Part shown: positions 5,170-13,165 of the stretch, one piece after another
How the letters are laid out: every line of letters starts with the position of its first letter
How positions within the stretch are numbered: position 1 is the stretch's first letter
Virus record (IMG/VR): IMGVR_UViG_3300006117_000030
Span: 1-36,351 of that record
DNA length: 36,351 bases
Direction: 5' to 3' (one strand)
Source of the DNA: a virus
Notes under the pieces: generated by a model
Told to the model about the DNA's origin: nothing
Seen by the model: only the letters and a program-made list of their open reading frames with translations
Databases searched by the model: none
Translations under genes and position numbers: made by a program

Positions 5170-5771
5170 CTGAGAACACAGGCTTTGATGCCTTTGCCTT
5201 ATATAATGCTCTGAAGACACACTTTACCTCATCCTCATACGACTTCTTTAAGTACAATGGCAAAACCAATGTGAGCAAAGATTCTTTTATGAAGAACAAG
5301 GCCAAGTACCAGTTCTACAAACTATCTCGTAAGTATTCATTGGAACAACTCAGGAACTTTTTTCTGGCTAATTTCATATACGGAGACAGTACATGGGTTG
5401 GTGAGATGTTAGGACCAGAAGGCGATAAGGCATATTCAAAGTGGCAAAAGACCAATCAGTCCTTGACATATGTGTTTGAAAATGATATAATACGTCTTGT
5501 AGGTAATGATGCACCGGAACAGATGTTGGTTGTCAATGATGGCCAACATCCAAAACTTCTCCGTGAAGTAATGTCTGGTTCAATCGCTATTGAAACGATG
5601 GTCATACTGAATGATATAATGCATTTCTTTCCCATGTGGAATAGAAAGATAAGTGATGATATTATTTGGCCGAATTGGCGGCTAAAATGTGAAAAGTATG
5701 CACCATTCGTTACCTATGACAAGGTTAAATTTAAAAACATTTTAAAAGAGATAGTAATAGAACATGCATAA
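5166..5771 (+). CDS. gp59: DNA helicase loader gp59
   Basis: A 201-residue protein close in size to T4 gp59 (217). Shared features include YDFFKYNGKTNVS near residue 24 (T4: YDVIKYNW with VS following), KYQFYKLSRKYSLEQLRNFF near 47-66, and the WVGEM motif near residue 77. gp59 binds forked DNA and gp32 and loads the gp41 helicase for recombination-dependent replication. It sits between gp33 and gp32 as in T4, with a nucleotidase gene inserted before gp32. It overlaps gp33 by 4 bases and the next gene by 8. A perfect promoter lies inside it at 5463-5491. Confidence 0.85.
   Translation: MTENTGFDAFALYNALKTHFTSSSYDFFKYNGKTNVSKDSFMKNKAKYQFYKLSRKYSLEQLRNFFLANFIYGDSTWVGEMLGPEGDKAYSKWQKTNQSLTYVFENDIIRLVGNDAPEQMLVVNDGQHPKLLREVMSGSIAIETMVILNDIMHFFPMWNRKISDDIIWPNWRLKCEKYAPFVTYDKVKFKNILKEIVIEHA
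5463..5491 (+). promoter_or_regulatory. Intragenic consensus promoter with extended -10
   Basis: TTGACA (5463-5468), a 17-base spacer, and TATAAT (5486-5491) preceded by TGA, giving the extended -10 TGnTATAAT. It lies inside gp59 and would fire toward the nucleotidase and gp32. A second TGATATAAT at 5613-5621 in the same gene has only TTGAAA at 19 bases as a -35 box. Confidence 0.6.
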
Positions 5772-6255
5772 GTTTACAAAAGTCTATTTGGACATGGATG
5801 GAGTCATTTGTGATTTCGAAAAGAAGTTCAAAGAGATGTTCAATGTATCACCGGCATCAGCCGAAAGTCGCCATAGATTTGGTGACCTGTTTCATAAATT
5901 CTATAATGCAGGCGCATTTGCAGAATTGGACAAAATGCCTGATGCAGATGAACTATTAAACTATTTAAAAACGATTGAAGTGCCTATTGAGATACTATCA
6001 TCTACAGCAAGGCCTTCAAGCAATGTCACCATATCACGCCAGAAACAAATATGGCTTGATAAGAATGGCATTACATATCCTGCAATCTTTGTGCCTGGCG
6101 CTTCATTGAAGGCACAATATGCAGACGAAAATTCTATACTCATTGATGATACTGAAGGCGTTATCGATGCGTGGAATAAGGCTGGTGGTACTGGTATTCT
6201 TCACAAAGATGCCTTGACAACCATCAGCATTTTAAGTACACTCCTGAGTGTATAA
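5764..6255 (+). CDS. HAD-family 5'(3')-deoxyribonucleotidase
   Basis: A 163-residue HAD phosphatase. Motif I is YLDMDGVICDF (nucleophile Asp10, acid/base Asp12), motif II ILSSTA (residues 77-82), motif III probably Lys116 (ASLKAQY), motif IV ILIDDT (Asp128-Asp129). This pattern and length fit the NT5C-type 5'-nucleotidases that dephosphorylate deoxynucleoside monophosphates. In a phage it could adjust dNMP pools from degraded host DNA or remove unwanted nucleotides. It is coupled to gp59 by an 8-base overlap and stands between gp59 and gp32, where T4 has none. Catalytic residues are all present; substrate is inferred. Confidence 0.85.
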   Translation: MHKFTKVYLDMDGVICDFEKKFKEMFNVSPASAESRHRFGDLFHKFYNAGAFAELDKMPDADELLNYLKTIEVPIEILSSTARPSSNVTISRQKQIWLDKNGITYPAIFVPGASLKAQYADENSILIDDTEGVIDAWNKAGGTGILHKDALTTISILSTLLSV

Positions 6256-6258
6256 ATA
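6251..6258 (+). promoter_or_regulatory. T4-type late promoter motif before gp32
   Basis: TATAAATA, the exact T4 late promoter -10 consensus, overlaps the stop codon of the nucleotidase gene. It lies 73 bases before the gp32 start, leaving room for a leader. The presence of gp33 supports use of this motif class. Could be chance in AT-rich DNA. Confidence 0.55.
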
Positions 6259-6282
6259 TGTTTATATTATGTACAATGTGGA

Positions 6283-6311
6283 CAATCCGTCAATAATCCG
6301 TAATACTCCGT
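6283..6311 (+). repeat. Three spaced TCCGT repeats in gp32 leader
   Basis: CAATCCGT (6283-6290), TAATCCGT (6294-6301) and TACTCCGT (6304-6311) are spaced 11 and 10 bases apart, just upstream of the gp32 ribosome site (AAAGG, 6316-6320). T4 gp32 represses its own translation by cooperative binding to its leader; these repeats may serve a similar purpose. That role is inference. Confidence 0.5.
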
Positions 6312-6330
6312 TTATAAAGGAAATAAAATC

Positions 6331-7209
6331 ATGGTAGATTTCGCAAATCTAAAGAGAGACTCAAACAAGAATCTCGACAAACTAAAAGCCAAAGTTGAGC
6401 AACTCAACTCGTCAGAAGGCTCAGATAAATCCAACAATTTTTGGCGACCAGAAGTAGACAAAGCTGGTAACGGCATGGCTACTATCCGTTTTCTGCCTAC
6501 ATCAGCAGCCGATGGTGATGACTCATTGCCATGGGTTAAAATCTTTGAACACGGCTTTCAAGGTCCTGGTGGTTGGTTAATCGATAAGTGTTTGACTACT
6601 AAGAGTCAGCAATGTCCAGTATGTGAACACAATAACAAATTGTGGAACTCTGGTATCGAAGCCAACAAAGATGTTGTGCGTAAACAAAAACGTAAGTTGA
6701 GTTATATCGCCAATGTTTATATCGTATCTGATCCTAAGCATCCAGAGAATGAAGGGCAAGTTAAATTGTTCAAGTTCGGTGCCAAGATTTTTGAAAAGAT
6801 TACAGGCGTAATGAATCCTACATTTGAAGATGAGGCTGCATTCAATCCATTTGATTTGTGGACTGGTGCTAACTTCAAGTTGAAGATTACTAAAGTTGCT
6901 GGTTATCAGAACTATGATAAGTCCGAATTTGCAACACCTGCACCATTGCTTAACGATGATGCTAAGTTGGAAGAAATCTGGAAGTCAGAGTTTGGTTTGA
7001 AAGAACTAACTGCCGAGAAAGAGTTCAAGTCATATGATGATTTGAAATCACGCCTAGAGAAAGTTCTAGGACTTAATGGTGATGTACTTGTACCTAAAAC
7101 CACAGTAGAGACATTGAAGGCTATGCCACGTAAATCAGAACCTGAACCAGAACTTGTTACTGAAGAAGACGATGATTTGGCTTACTTTGCAAAGTTAGCT
7201 GAAGAATAA
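6331..7209 (+). CDS. gp32: Single-stranded DNA-binding protein gp32
   Basis: A 292-residue protein (T4 gp32: 301) with all expected parts. There is a basic N-terminal helix for cooperativity (LKRDSNKNLDKLKAK). The core contains the zinc ligand set His74, Cys87, Cys95 and Cys98 (FEHGF, DKCL, QCPVCEH), equal in order to T4 His64-Cys77-Cys87-Cys90. The C-terminal tail is acidic (ELVTEEDDDLAYFAKLAEE) and would recruit replication proteins such as gp59. It coats single-stranded DNA in replication, recombination and repair. It stands at the end of the plus-strand replication block, with its own leader carrying a late-promoter motif and a triple repeat, and is followed by a strong terminator. Confidence 0.95.
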   Translation: MVDFANLKRDSNKNLDKLKAKVEQLNSSEGSDKSNNFWRPEVDKAGNGMATIRFLPTSAADGDDSLPWVKIFEHGFQGPGGWLIDKCLTTKSQQCPVCEHNNKLWNSGIEANKDVVRKQKRKLSYIANVYIVSDPKHPENEGQVKLFKFGAKIFEKITGVMNPTFEDEAAFNPFDLWTGANFKLKITKVAGYQNYDKSEFATPAPLLNDDAKLEEIWKSEFGLKELTAEKEFKSYDDLKSRLEKVLGLNGDVLVPKTTVETLKAMPRKSEPEPELVTEEDDDLAYFAKLAEE

Positions 7210-7217
7210 AACATTTT

Positions 7218-7261
7218 CACTTTTCCCGAAGTGTTTTTCCCCGCCTAGTGCGGGGTTTTTT
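7218..7261. terminator. Bidirectional tandem terminator between convergent genes
   Basis: Two hairpins lie side by side. CACTT/AAGTG (7218-7222 and 7229-7233) is followed by TTTTT and flanked by an A-rich stretch. CCCCGC/GCGGGG (7239-7244 and 7250-7255) is followed by TTTTTT (7256-7261). The second is a classic plus-strand terminator for gp32; the A-rich left flank of the first gives a U-tract for minus-strand transcripts. The structural operon on the minus strand ends at 7260, inside the T-run. Confidence 0.85.
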
Positions 7262-9020
7262 ATATGGGTCTTAGATTGGACTTCTGTAATTTTTGCCATG
7301 TAGATTCATCATTACGAACAGGTACACCTTCCACAACTATATTTTCCGTAGTTGAACGACCTGTCTTACTGATGTTCTTGGAATTATCAATGACTGTGGT
7401 TTTAGGTGTCATAGTTTGTTCCATCTTGTTTTCATTATTTGTCTTAATAGCATTTTGTACACGTTGGCCTAATGGACTAGGTTGTGATTCCATTGGTACT
7501 GCCTTCTTCATTTGTGGAAATACACCAAAAGATGCCTTATCAGGTGTAGTACGTCTTTCATAATCTATTGCACTTGCATTGCCTCGGCCTTGTCCTGCTG
7601 TTGATGGTTCTACACCAAGTCTATGAATAGTATCAGGTTCCGTTTTTACTGATGACTGATACATGGAACGATTGTCTGGATGTTCTTGTAACCACTTCTT
7701 TAGACCTGAACGGTCATCACCATATTCTTCTTTAAGAACATTATCATCTATTTTAGAATCTACTGCTTGAGCAATTTCTCCACGACCAAATTGTTTTAAT
7801 CCCTTTTGCCTATTCTTGGCTGCACCTTCTTCTTCAGTCTTTACTTCACCACGAACCTTCATCGCATAAGGATTGTCCTTATACTCTGGTGCATTTGGAT
7901 TTTGTTCTATCTTTCTTCTTTCTTTTGCATTATAAACCCAAGGAGACAAAAGCGCACCATATACTGCTGTTGCACCTACTAAAGCAGAAGTTCCAACGGC
8001 ACCACCTAAAAGTAAAGCACTTTCAGCGCCTACTCCTGCACCAGCACCAGCACCAGCTGCAGCCGAAGCCGCAGCAGCTTCACCTGCACCTGCGGCAGCT
8101 GTACTACGACCAAGTAACTTCAAAACACCAACTTCTTCCAACAATTGAGTAATAAACTTTTCTATTGCATCAAATACACTTAGACCCTCTTCTATTGCTG
8201 TCTTATTACCTTTACCTTTCATACCTGTGATAGCATGAATGAGTTCTTCATGCCATCTTTCTTCGGCTGCAGCTTTTTCTTTTTTGAAATCTTTTTCCAA
8301 TTCCATTCTCTTGACATCTTGCTCACGATATTGTTTGGTTAGGTTGTATAATTTAGCTAACACATTAGAAACACTATCACCTTTTTTAATATTCTGTCTT
8401 TGGCCTTCTGATATCTTGGTGTACAAAGCATTATTAATATCATTCTTCTTATCACCACCTCGTGTCTGACCGACTGATGCAAGTCTATTGTTTCTTGGTT
8501 TGATGCCAGTAAAATGTTGTATGTCTTTTTGGTTACGACCAATTACACGACCCAAAATGGCTGCACCAAGAGGTCCTGTTAATATTTTAGCAATGTTTAA
8601 TGGGTCAAATGCTTCTTTGATGCCCATCACTTTTGCTTTTGTTATTTCTGATATGCCTTGTTTGATAGAAGAACCTACAGAACCACTTTCAATAATTTTT
8701 TGTGTGATAATTTCGGTTATTTTTGTTTCTCTAATCTTTTCCGCATCAGAATAAGACATACCTTTTTGTTCAGGTGGTGTCTCTAACAAAGGTATTTCTT
8801 TTGGAATATTTGATATGGTTTTTACTGGTGAGGCAGATTCGACTGCTTGTGGTGCAGATTGTTCTGTTACTGCTTGACCTAAAGATTCTGCCTCTTTTTT
8901 ACTGGCTGCTTTACCATAACCACCTTTTGTGCCCAACACAAACCAATAACCTTTATTATTAAAGGCCTTTGGATCCCAAATGAAAATTTCTTCGCCTAGT
9001 TTCTTTGTTATTGTTTTCAT
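7260..9020 (-). CDS. Large virion structural protein, possible tape measure; paralogue of neighbour
   Basis: A 586-residue protein. Residues 110-265 resemble residues 42-188 of the upstream neighbour: DPLNIAKILTG versus DPINIAKSLTG, KKGDSVSNVLAKL versus RKGDSFTDVATKL, and WHEELIHAI versus RHEELIKAI, followed by predicted coiled coils. Residues 305-360 form an Ala/Gly-rich hydrophobic stretch long enough to insert in a membrane, and the tail has a VIDNSKNIS-type segment seen in phage structural proteins. Its length is near that of T4 gp29 (590), the hub protein and tape measure, and the hydrophobic segment and gp26 nearby fit that role, but I see no direct gp29 motif. Its ATG overlaps the upstream stop (ATGA). 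It ends within the terminator T-run. Confidence 0.7.
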   Translation of the reverse strand: MKTITKKLGEEIFIWDPKAFNNKGYWFVLGTKGGYGKAASKKEAESLGQAVTEQSAPQAVESASPVKTISNIPKEIPLLETPPEQKGMSYSDAEKIRETKITEIITQKIIESGSVGSSIKQGISEITKAKVMGIKEAFDPLNIAKILTGPLGAAILGRVIGRNQKDIQHFTGIKPRNNRLASVGQTRGGDKKNDINNALYTKISEGQRQNIKKGDSVSNVLAKLYNLTKQYREQDVKRMELEKDFKKEKAAAEERWHEELIHAITGMKGKGNKTAIEEGLSVFDAIEKFITQLLEEVGVLKLLGRSTAAAGAGEAAAASAAAGAGAGAGVGAESALLLGGAVGTSALVGATAVYGALLSPWVYNAKERRKIEQNPNAPEYKDNPYAMKVRGEVKTEEEGAAKNRQKGLKQFGRGEIAQAVDSKIDDNVLKEEYGDDRSGLKKWLQEHPDNRSMYQSSVKTEPDTIHRLGVEPSTAGQGRGNASAIDYERRTTPDKASFGVFPQMKKAVPMESQPSPLGQRVQNAIKTNNENKMEQTMTPKTTVIDNSKNISKTGRSTTENIVVEGVPVRNDESTWQKLQKSNLRPI

Positions 9021-10450
9021 GGTTGTGCCATATAAGTTGGTGGTATGTCTTTAGCAGGTGTAGTCATGATTTGTTTGTTTGTCGTACCACCGCTAATAGA
9101 AGTCACCGAATTGTTTACGATGACTGTGTTGTTTGTTGTCTTTTCTTTTAACTTTTGGTTTTCCACAGAAGACTTATTGATTTTATCTCCCACTTTAGGT
9201 GGTGTATCTACTTCTTTTACCTTTGAACCAGATTCAAACAATGCAGCCTCTTCATGTCGTCTTCTATCTAGAGATGGCAAATAGCCTTCTTTTTGGCCAG
9301 TCTTCACACCCTTTTCACTTATAATTCTAGCTGCAGCTTTCATGTCGCCAGAATCTATTGCTTCTTTTAAGCCAGCGTTAACCAATGTTTGTGTAGAACC
9401 AGTATTATATGCATATGATGTTAATGCTGCCTTTTGTTCTTCTGATAATTTATTCCAAGATTCACCCAAAGGTTCTCTAGCAGCCTTCTCATATTTTGGT
9501 AAATCTGTTTGCAATAACTTGGTTGCTTGTTCTTTAGTTATGACTGTACCAAGACCTCTATTACCCACCAATGGTATTTTTTCATCACCTGCAACCACAA
9601 AACCTTGTCTTTGTTCTTGTTCTGTTATATTATGACCATAACCTATAGCAGTATGGCCTTGGTCAATCATTGCTTTTCCACCACTTGGTAAACCTTCTTC
9701 TTGTGCAATGACAGAAGCTGCAGATGCTGCACCAGCGCCAAAAATTACACCAGAAACAGAAGAAGAAAGAGATTGGCCAACTCTTTGTGTAGCTTTTGAT
9801 AACATTTTAGTTGCAGATGCAACCTTAGCCACTTCTTTTTCTTTTTCAAGTTTTTCTTCTAGTTTCTCTGGTAACTGTTTAGTGGTCTTGATGGCTTTGA
9901 TTAATTCTTCATGCCTTTCTTTGTCTTTATCATGTTCTTCTTTTTCAAAGTCTTTAGCCAATTCAAATTGAAGGGTCTTTTCTTCATTAGTCTTCTTCAT
10001 AAATGCAAACAACTTTGTAGCTACATCGGTAAAACTATCACCTTTTCTAATTCTTTGAGCACGAACTACTGTAGCATAGAATGCAGTATTGATTTTACCT
10101 AGTTTACCACGCTCACGTTTTGGTAAATCTTTACCTGCAAAGTATGCAATGTCTTCAGGACTTCTATTAAGTAAAGAACCAACAATAGAAGCACCTAGAT
10201 TGCCTGTCAGTGACTTTGCTATATTGATAGGGTCTAATCGTTCTTTAAGTCCTGTGGCTTTGGCCTTAAATGTATCAGATATGCCTCGTTTGAATGAACC
10301 ACGAACACTATTACCGGCAATTATATTGTCGGTGATATTACCAAGTAAGCCACGTTTTCTTAGGTGTTCTGCATTTTCATATGCAGTAGCACGACTATAC
10401 CTCTGATTGTCTTCAGAATCTATATCTTGTAGTTCGTTTATTCTTTTCAT
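9017..10450 (-). CDS. Baseplate-associated structural protein with GH24 lysozyme domain
   Basis: A 477-residue protein. Residues 40-190 share the structural module of the next gene (see it for matching words). Residues 245-405 form a T4-lysozyme-like GH24 domain: catalytic Glu251 or Glu252 (IAQEEGL), Asp263 (MIDQGHT) and Thr267, then the diagnostic AIGYGHNIT, and later ALTSYAYNTG with the helix near GDMKAAARI. The C-terminus (VIVNNSVTSISGG) is typical of phage tail proteins. GH24 enzymes cleave peptidoglycan; within a virion the domain would open a local hole during injection, the job that the lysozyme domain of gp5 does in T4. Here it is carried by a different polypeptide. It is ATGA-coupled on both sides. 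Confidence 0.85.
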   Translation of the reverse strand: MKRINELQDIDSEDNQRYSRATAYENAEHLRKRGLLGNITDNIIAGNSVRGSFKRGISDTFKAKATGLKERLDPINIAKSLTGNLGASIVGSLLNRSPEDIAYFAGKDLPKRERGKLGKINTAFYATVVRAQRIRKGDSFTDVATKLFAFMKKTNEEKTLQFELAKDFEKEEHDKDKERHEELIKAIKTTKQLPEKLEEKLEKEKEVAKVASATKMLSKATQRVGQSLSSSVSGVIFGAGAASAASVIAQEEGLPSGGKAMIDQGHTAIGYGHNITEQEQRQGFVVAGDEKIPLVGNRGLGTVITKEQATKLLQTDLPKYEKAAREPLGESWNKLSEEQKAALTSYAYNTGSTQTLVNAGLKEAIDSGDMKAAARIISEKGVKTGQKEGYLPSLDRRRHEEAALFESGSKVKEVDTPPKVGDKINKSSVENQKLKEKTTNNTVIVNNSVTSISGGTTNKQIMTTPAKDIPPTYMAQP

Positions 10451-10629
10451 CTACTGTTTTGCTTCTGCTTAATCTTTTCGTTTTCTTGTTCGATGTATTG
10501 TATAAGCATTGCAACGTATATGTCCCTTTCCCAAGGTATCATATTTTCAAGTTCTGTCAAACTGTACTTGTGATGCTGCACGAGAGAGAAATTGGTTGTG
10601 TAATAATTTCTCAAGTTATCGTGCCGCAT
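10447..10629 (-). CDS. Small baseplate-hub-region protein, possibly gp51-like
   Basis: A 60-residue protein from the ATG at 10629; a GTG directly before it (10632) overlaps the upstream stop and could also serve. The motif LTELENMIPWERDIYVAMLI, followed by a charged helix, recalls small tail-assembly proteins that sit next to gp26 in aquatic T4-like phages, where they are sometimes named as the hub assembly catalyst gp51. T4 gp51 itself is about four times longer, so I leave the symbol empty. Its stop overlaps the start of the lysozyme-bearing gene (ATGA). Confidence 0.65.
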   Translation of the reverse strand: MRHDNLRNYYTTNFSLVQHHKYSLTELENMIPWERDIYVAMLIQYIEQENEKIKQKQNSR

Positions 10630-10631
10630 CA

Positions 10632-11357
10632 CTAGCCGAAAAAACTTTCGAGGCCCTCCACATTTATTTTATGGTGAAACTTACACTTCTTACATGTCAT
10701 CTCTATTGTCTTGTCTAGCTTTGGCATGTTGTTGAAGAACTCTTCAATCTTTGAGAACTGGTCTTGGTTCAACGATTCAATGAATTCGATGAGCTCACCT
10801 GGATTGGTTTCTTTTGCATAGTAATATTGTTCACCATCAAATATGTAGTCTACACTTTCAGCAATCATGTCAAAAGCCATATCAGTTGGGTTTTCAAATT
10901 TGGCTGCACGTTCGATGATAGAGAATTCTGGATATTTCATACCAATACTAATCTTATTGGTCAATGGAATGTGACTATCTGGTACATTGGTCATATCAAC
11001 GTTTATGTCCAATAGATTAACTTTAGACTCCATCAAAGTGCCACACTTCTTACCATCAACCTCATTCTCACAACGGTATTTACTTTCTATAACTTCACCT
11101 ACAGACCTTGCACGTAGGTTTAAAAAGTAATACTCTACATCGATGATTGGCAAAGTATCAACGTTGATGTCTTCTGTTAGTGTGCAATTGTGTAGAACTT
11201 GCTTGATGTTCTTTTCAATCGTTTCACTATCATTGGCCTCCATGGCCATCATTAGATTACGTTGTTCTTTGACCAGAAATGGTCTGAAACGAATGTGTTT
11301 CTTTGATAGGGGTAAATCCAATTCATAAATTGGCACATCAATTTTTGGTAAAGCCAT
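10632..11357 (-). CDS. gp26: Baseplate hub assembly protein gp26 (T4_baseplate family)
   Basis: A 241-residue protein of the T4 base plate protein family (gp26-like). It starts MALPKIDVPIYELDLPLS, continues with FRPFLVKEQRNLMMAME near residue 25, and ends in an NVEGLESFFG tail. Cys96 and Cys105 together with Cys222 and Cys225 (CKKC) could form a zinc site, as seen in relatives. gp26 helps build the hub on which wedges assemble. It has the best ribosome site of the minus block (GAGGAG at 11368-11363). The order gp26, small protein, large structural proteins parallels T4 26-51-27-28-29 in part, with gp27 moved to the plus strand. Confidence 0.82.
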   Translation of the reverse strand: MALPKIDVPIYELDLPLSKKHIRFRPFLVKEQRNLMMAMEANDSETIEKNIKQVLHNCTLTEDINVDTLPIIDVEYYFLNLRARSVGEVIESKYRCENEVDGKKCGTLMESKVNLLDINVDMTNVPDSHIPLTNKISIGMKYPEFSIIERAAKFENPTDMAFDMIAESVDYIFDGEQYYYAKETNPGELIEFIESLNQDQFSKIEEFFNNMPKLDKTIEMTCKKCKFHHKINVEGLESFFG

Positions 11358-11387
11358 TATATCTCCTCAAATAAAATAATTATGTTA

Positions 11388-12074
11388 TCAGGTTGCTGTT
11401 GGTGTAAAATATTGTTCTACGAGTTTGCTGGTTGAAAGTATTTGGAATTCTTGGCCTTGCGGTTTTAACACTACTCCTAATGATTCAACACCTTGATTTT
11501 GCCAGTAATCATAAGCAAATACTACTGTCACTCTATGGTAACCATCATTAGACCAATCCAAGTCCATTTGATTGACCACGATTGGATATGCATTAAAGAA
11601 GTTAACTACGTATACAGGATTATCTTGTAAATCATACTGTATGACAGCAATATCAGATACAGTATTTTTCTTATAATCGAAATCAAATGAAGATGTTGGA
11701 TTGATATACTCCATCCAAACGTCAAAAATTGTACGCTCTATCATTGTATCGGAAACAATAAATGTCATTGTCAAATCATTGTAAGACGAATGCATTGGAA
11801 ATTTTGTTGTAGGATTTGAACCAAACTTTTGGTCAACAGTACCAAAAGTTCTTCCTGGTAACTCTGTGGCTTCACAACGTAATTGTAATATTCTGGTTGT
11901 TAGATTATTATTTTCGGATGCATTTAAATTGTCCAAAATTTTTGCTGGTAAAATAATTCTAACATCAAACCTATTTGGTCTAGCAACATCAACCATTGAT
12001 TGCAAAAAATTATCAATCGGAGCATGAGTTGGTTTTTCAATTACTGTAATTTTTCCTAAATCTGCGTCTGCCAT
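11388..12074 (-). CDS. Tail-tube-fold protein (gp19/gp54 type)
   Basis: A 228-residue protein with the pattern of the T4 gp19-like tail tube fold: NRFDVRIILP near residue 34, LQLRCEATELPGRTFGTVDQ near 63-82, then the NDLTMTFIVSDTM strand, and FFNAYPIVVNQMDLDWSNDG near 158-177 followed by VTVVFAYDYW. Both the major tube protein and the baseplate tube initiator gp54 have this fold. Being in a baseplate operon beside gp26 rather than next to the sheath, it may be the initiator; a dedicated tube gene would be expected outside this window. Fold confident, exact T4 equivalent not. Confidence 0.75.
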   Translation of the reverse strand: MADADLGKITVIEKPTHAPIDNFLQSMVDVARPNRFDVRIILPAKILDNLNASENNNLTTRILQLRCEATELPGRTFGTVDQKFGSNPTTKFPMHSSYNDLTMTFIVSDTMIERTIFDVWMEYINPTSSFDFDYKKNTVSDIAVIQYDLQDNPVYVVNFFNAYPIVVNQMDLDWSNDGYHRVTVVFAYDYWQNQGVESLGVVLKPQGQEFQILSTSKLVEQYFTPTAT

Positions 12075-12076
12075 TT

Positions 12077-12703
12077 TTATTCGTCCTGATTAAAGTGAGC
12101 CATGTGGTCTTTCCATTCTTTCACAGAATCTTGCCACACTTTTTGTGGCTTTGCACCTCTGAATTGTTGGATAGGCAACATAGTGGCCACATCCCATTCA
12201 CTTGGTTCTATCATCAATATTCTAGACCTCATGTGACTATACAAATAACGTTTTAGACATGGCCTAAACTCTGCATATCTTTTGGATGCAGTTAATATAT
12301 CATAAGAAATTCTCATTCTTTTGATATCCGCATCAGGTGTTAGTTGAGCATACTTCATCAGCTTCTGTAAGAAGGCTACACGATACTTGACTGGCAAGTA
12401 ATGTATATTCAATCCTAGAAACCCATCATTGTACTTCTCTAGTACCAATACCATTGGGAATCTATCCCAATAAGGCAAATCATCTTTAGTCTTTGGATCA
12501 TAATAATAACAATACATCATGCCAATTCGTAACTGGCCTGGTTGTTTCTGTCTGCCTACTTCACTTCTAATAGTATTTGGAATAGAAGAAGGTCTTTTTA
12601 TCTCATTTATCTTACCTTGTAACCAAGTGACGGCATCCTTGGACATGGTTTTATGTCCTGCCGATTTCTTTTCCTCTGCAAGTGTGGTAAGTTTTGAAGT
12701 CAT
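12077..12703 (-). CDS. gp2: Probable DNA end protector gp2
   Basis: A 208-residue protein. The stretch GMMYCYYYDPKTKDDLPYWD followed by RFPMVLVLEKYNDGFLGLNI and HYLP resembles proteins labelled gp2 (DNA end protector) in aquatic T4-like phages, and it lies directly beside gp4 as gene 2 does in T4. T4 gp2 caps the ends of packaged DNA and shields them from RecBCD after injection. The last part (EWDVATMLPIQQFRG and following) also fits my memory of those relatives. It is shorter than T4 gp2 (about 274), and the naming rests on recollection of the motif plus synteny, so the function is moderately supported. The start is preceded by AAGG. Confidence 0.6.
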   Translation of the reverse strand: MTSKLTTLAEEKKSAGHKTMSKDAVTWLQGKINEIKRPSSIPNTIRSEVGRQKQPGQLRIGMMYCYYYDPKTKDDLPYWDRFPMVLVLEKYNDGFLGLNIHYLPVKYRVAFLQKLMKYAQLTPDADIKRMRISYDILTASKRYAEFRPCLKRYLYSHMRSRILMIEPSEWDVATMLPIQQFRGAKPQKVWQDSVKEWKDHMAHFNQDE

Positions 12704-12714
12704 GCCTTATTTAG

Positions 12715-13149
12715 TTAGAGGCCCAACTCTTTTTCCGTCAGTACTTTAAACTGCCAACCTTTATCTAAACAATATTCCTGAGCAGCTTTCCACTTGGCTT
12801 GATTGATACCGTATGTCATGACCTCAGTTATGTATTGTTTCGTCACACGGCTTCGTTTGGCTGGTTCCACAGACTGTTTTTGAGGTTTGACCTCAATCAT
12901 CATAGTGCTTACCTTACCATCTTTATTCTTTACTTTGACGATAAAATCTGGAAAATACCTATGGCGTTTGCCATCCACAGGTGATATATAAGGGATTGCT
13001 AGCTCTTCTGATGCCCATGATATGACATTAGGTTCTTTATCTAACCATGTCATTACCCTTGCCTCCCATGACGAGCGATAAGTGATTTTGGTGTAATCAC
13101 CCACGTACTTTTGTGGATTTTTTGGGGTAAACTTGCCGGTATATGCCAT
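12715..13149 (-). CDS. gp4: Head completion protein gp4
   Basis: A 144-residue protein very like T4 gp4 in length and sequence: GKFTPKNPQKYVGDYTKITY then RSSWEARVMTWLD at the start, WASEELAIPY, HRYFPDFIVKV (Asp68), MIEVKPQKQ (Glu86 and Lys88), and an end with NQAKWKAAQEYC then FKVLTEKELGL. The Asp68 and Glu86-x-Lys88 layout is that of a PD-(D/E)XK nuclease fold, probably used to trim DNA at the portal when heads are completed. It is the first gene of the minus block; its start codon overlaps the candidate late promoter that points toward gp48. Confidence 0.92.
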   Translation of the reverse strand: MAYTGKFTPKNPQKYVGDYTKITYRSSWEARVMTWLDKEPNVISWASEELAIPYISPVDGKRHRYFPDFIVKVKNKDGKVSTMMIEVKPQKQSVEPAKRSRVTKQYITEVMTYGINQAKWKAAQEYCLDKGWQFKVLTEKELGL

Positions 13150-13165
13150 AAATAGTATGTATAAT
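13147..13165 (+). promoter_or_regulatory. Divergent promoter region before gp48
   Basis: CATAAATA (13147-13154), one mismatch from the T4 late promoter TATAAATA, and a separate TATAAT (13160-13165) lie in the 36-base gap between divergent gp4 and gp48. The first overlaps the gp4 start codon on the other strand. No good -35 box is seen for the TATAAT. This gap must hold promoters for both structural blocks unless transcripts enter from outside. Confidence 0.5.

Noticed and set aside
5591-5621. Second promoter in gp59 (TTGAAA-19-TATAAT)
   Set aside because: The -10 box is perfect and extended, but the -35 is off consensus and the spacer is long; not annotated as a feature.
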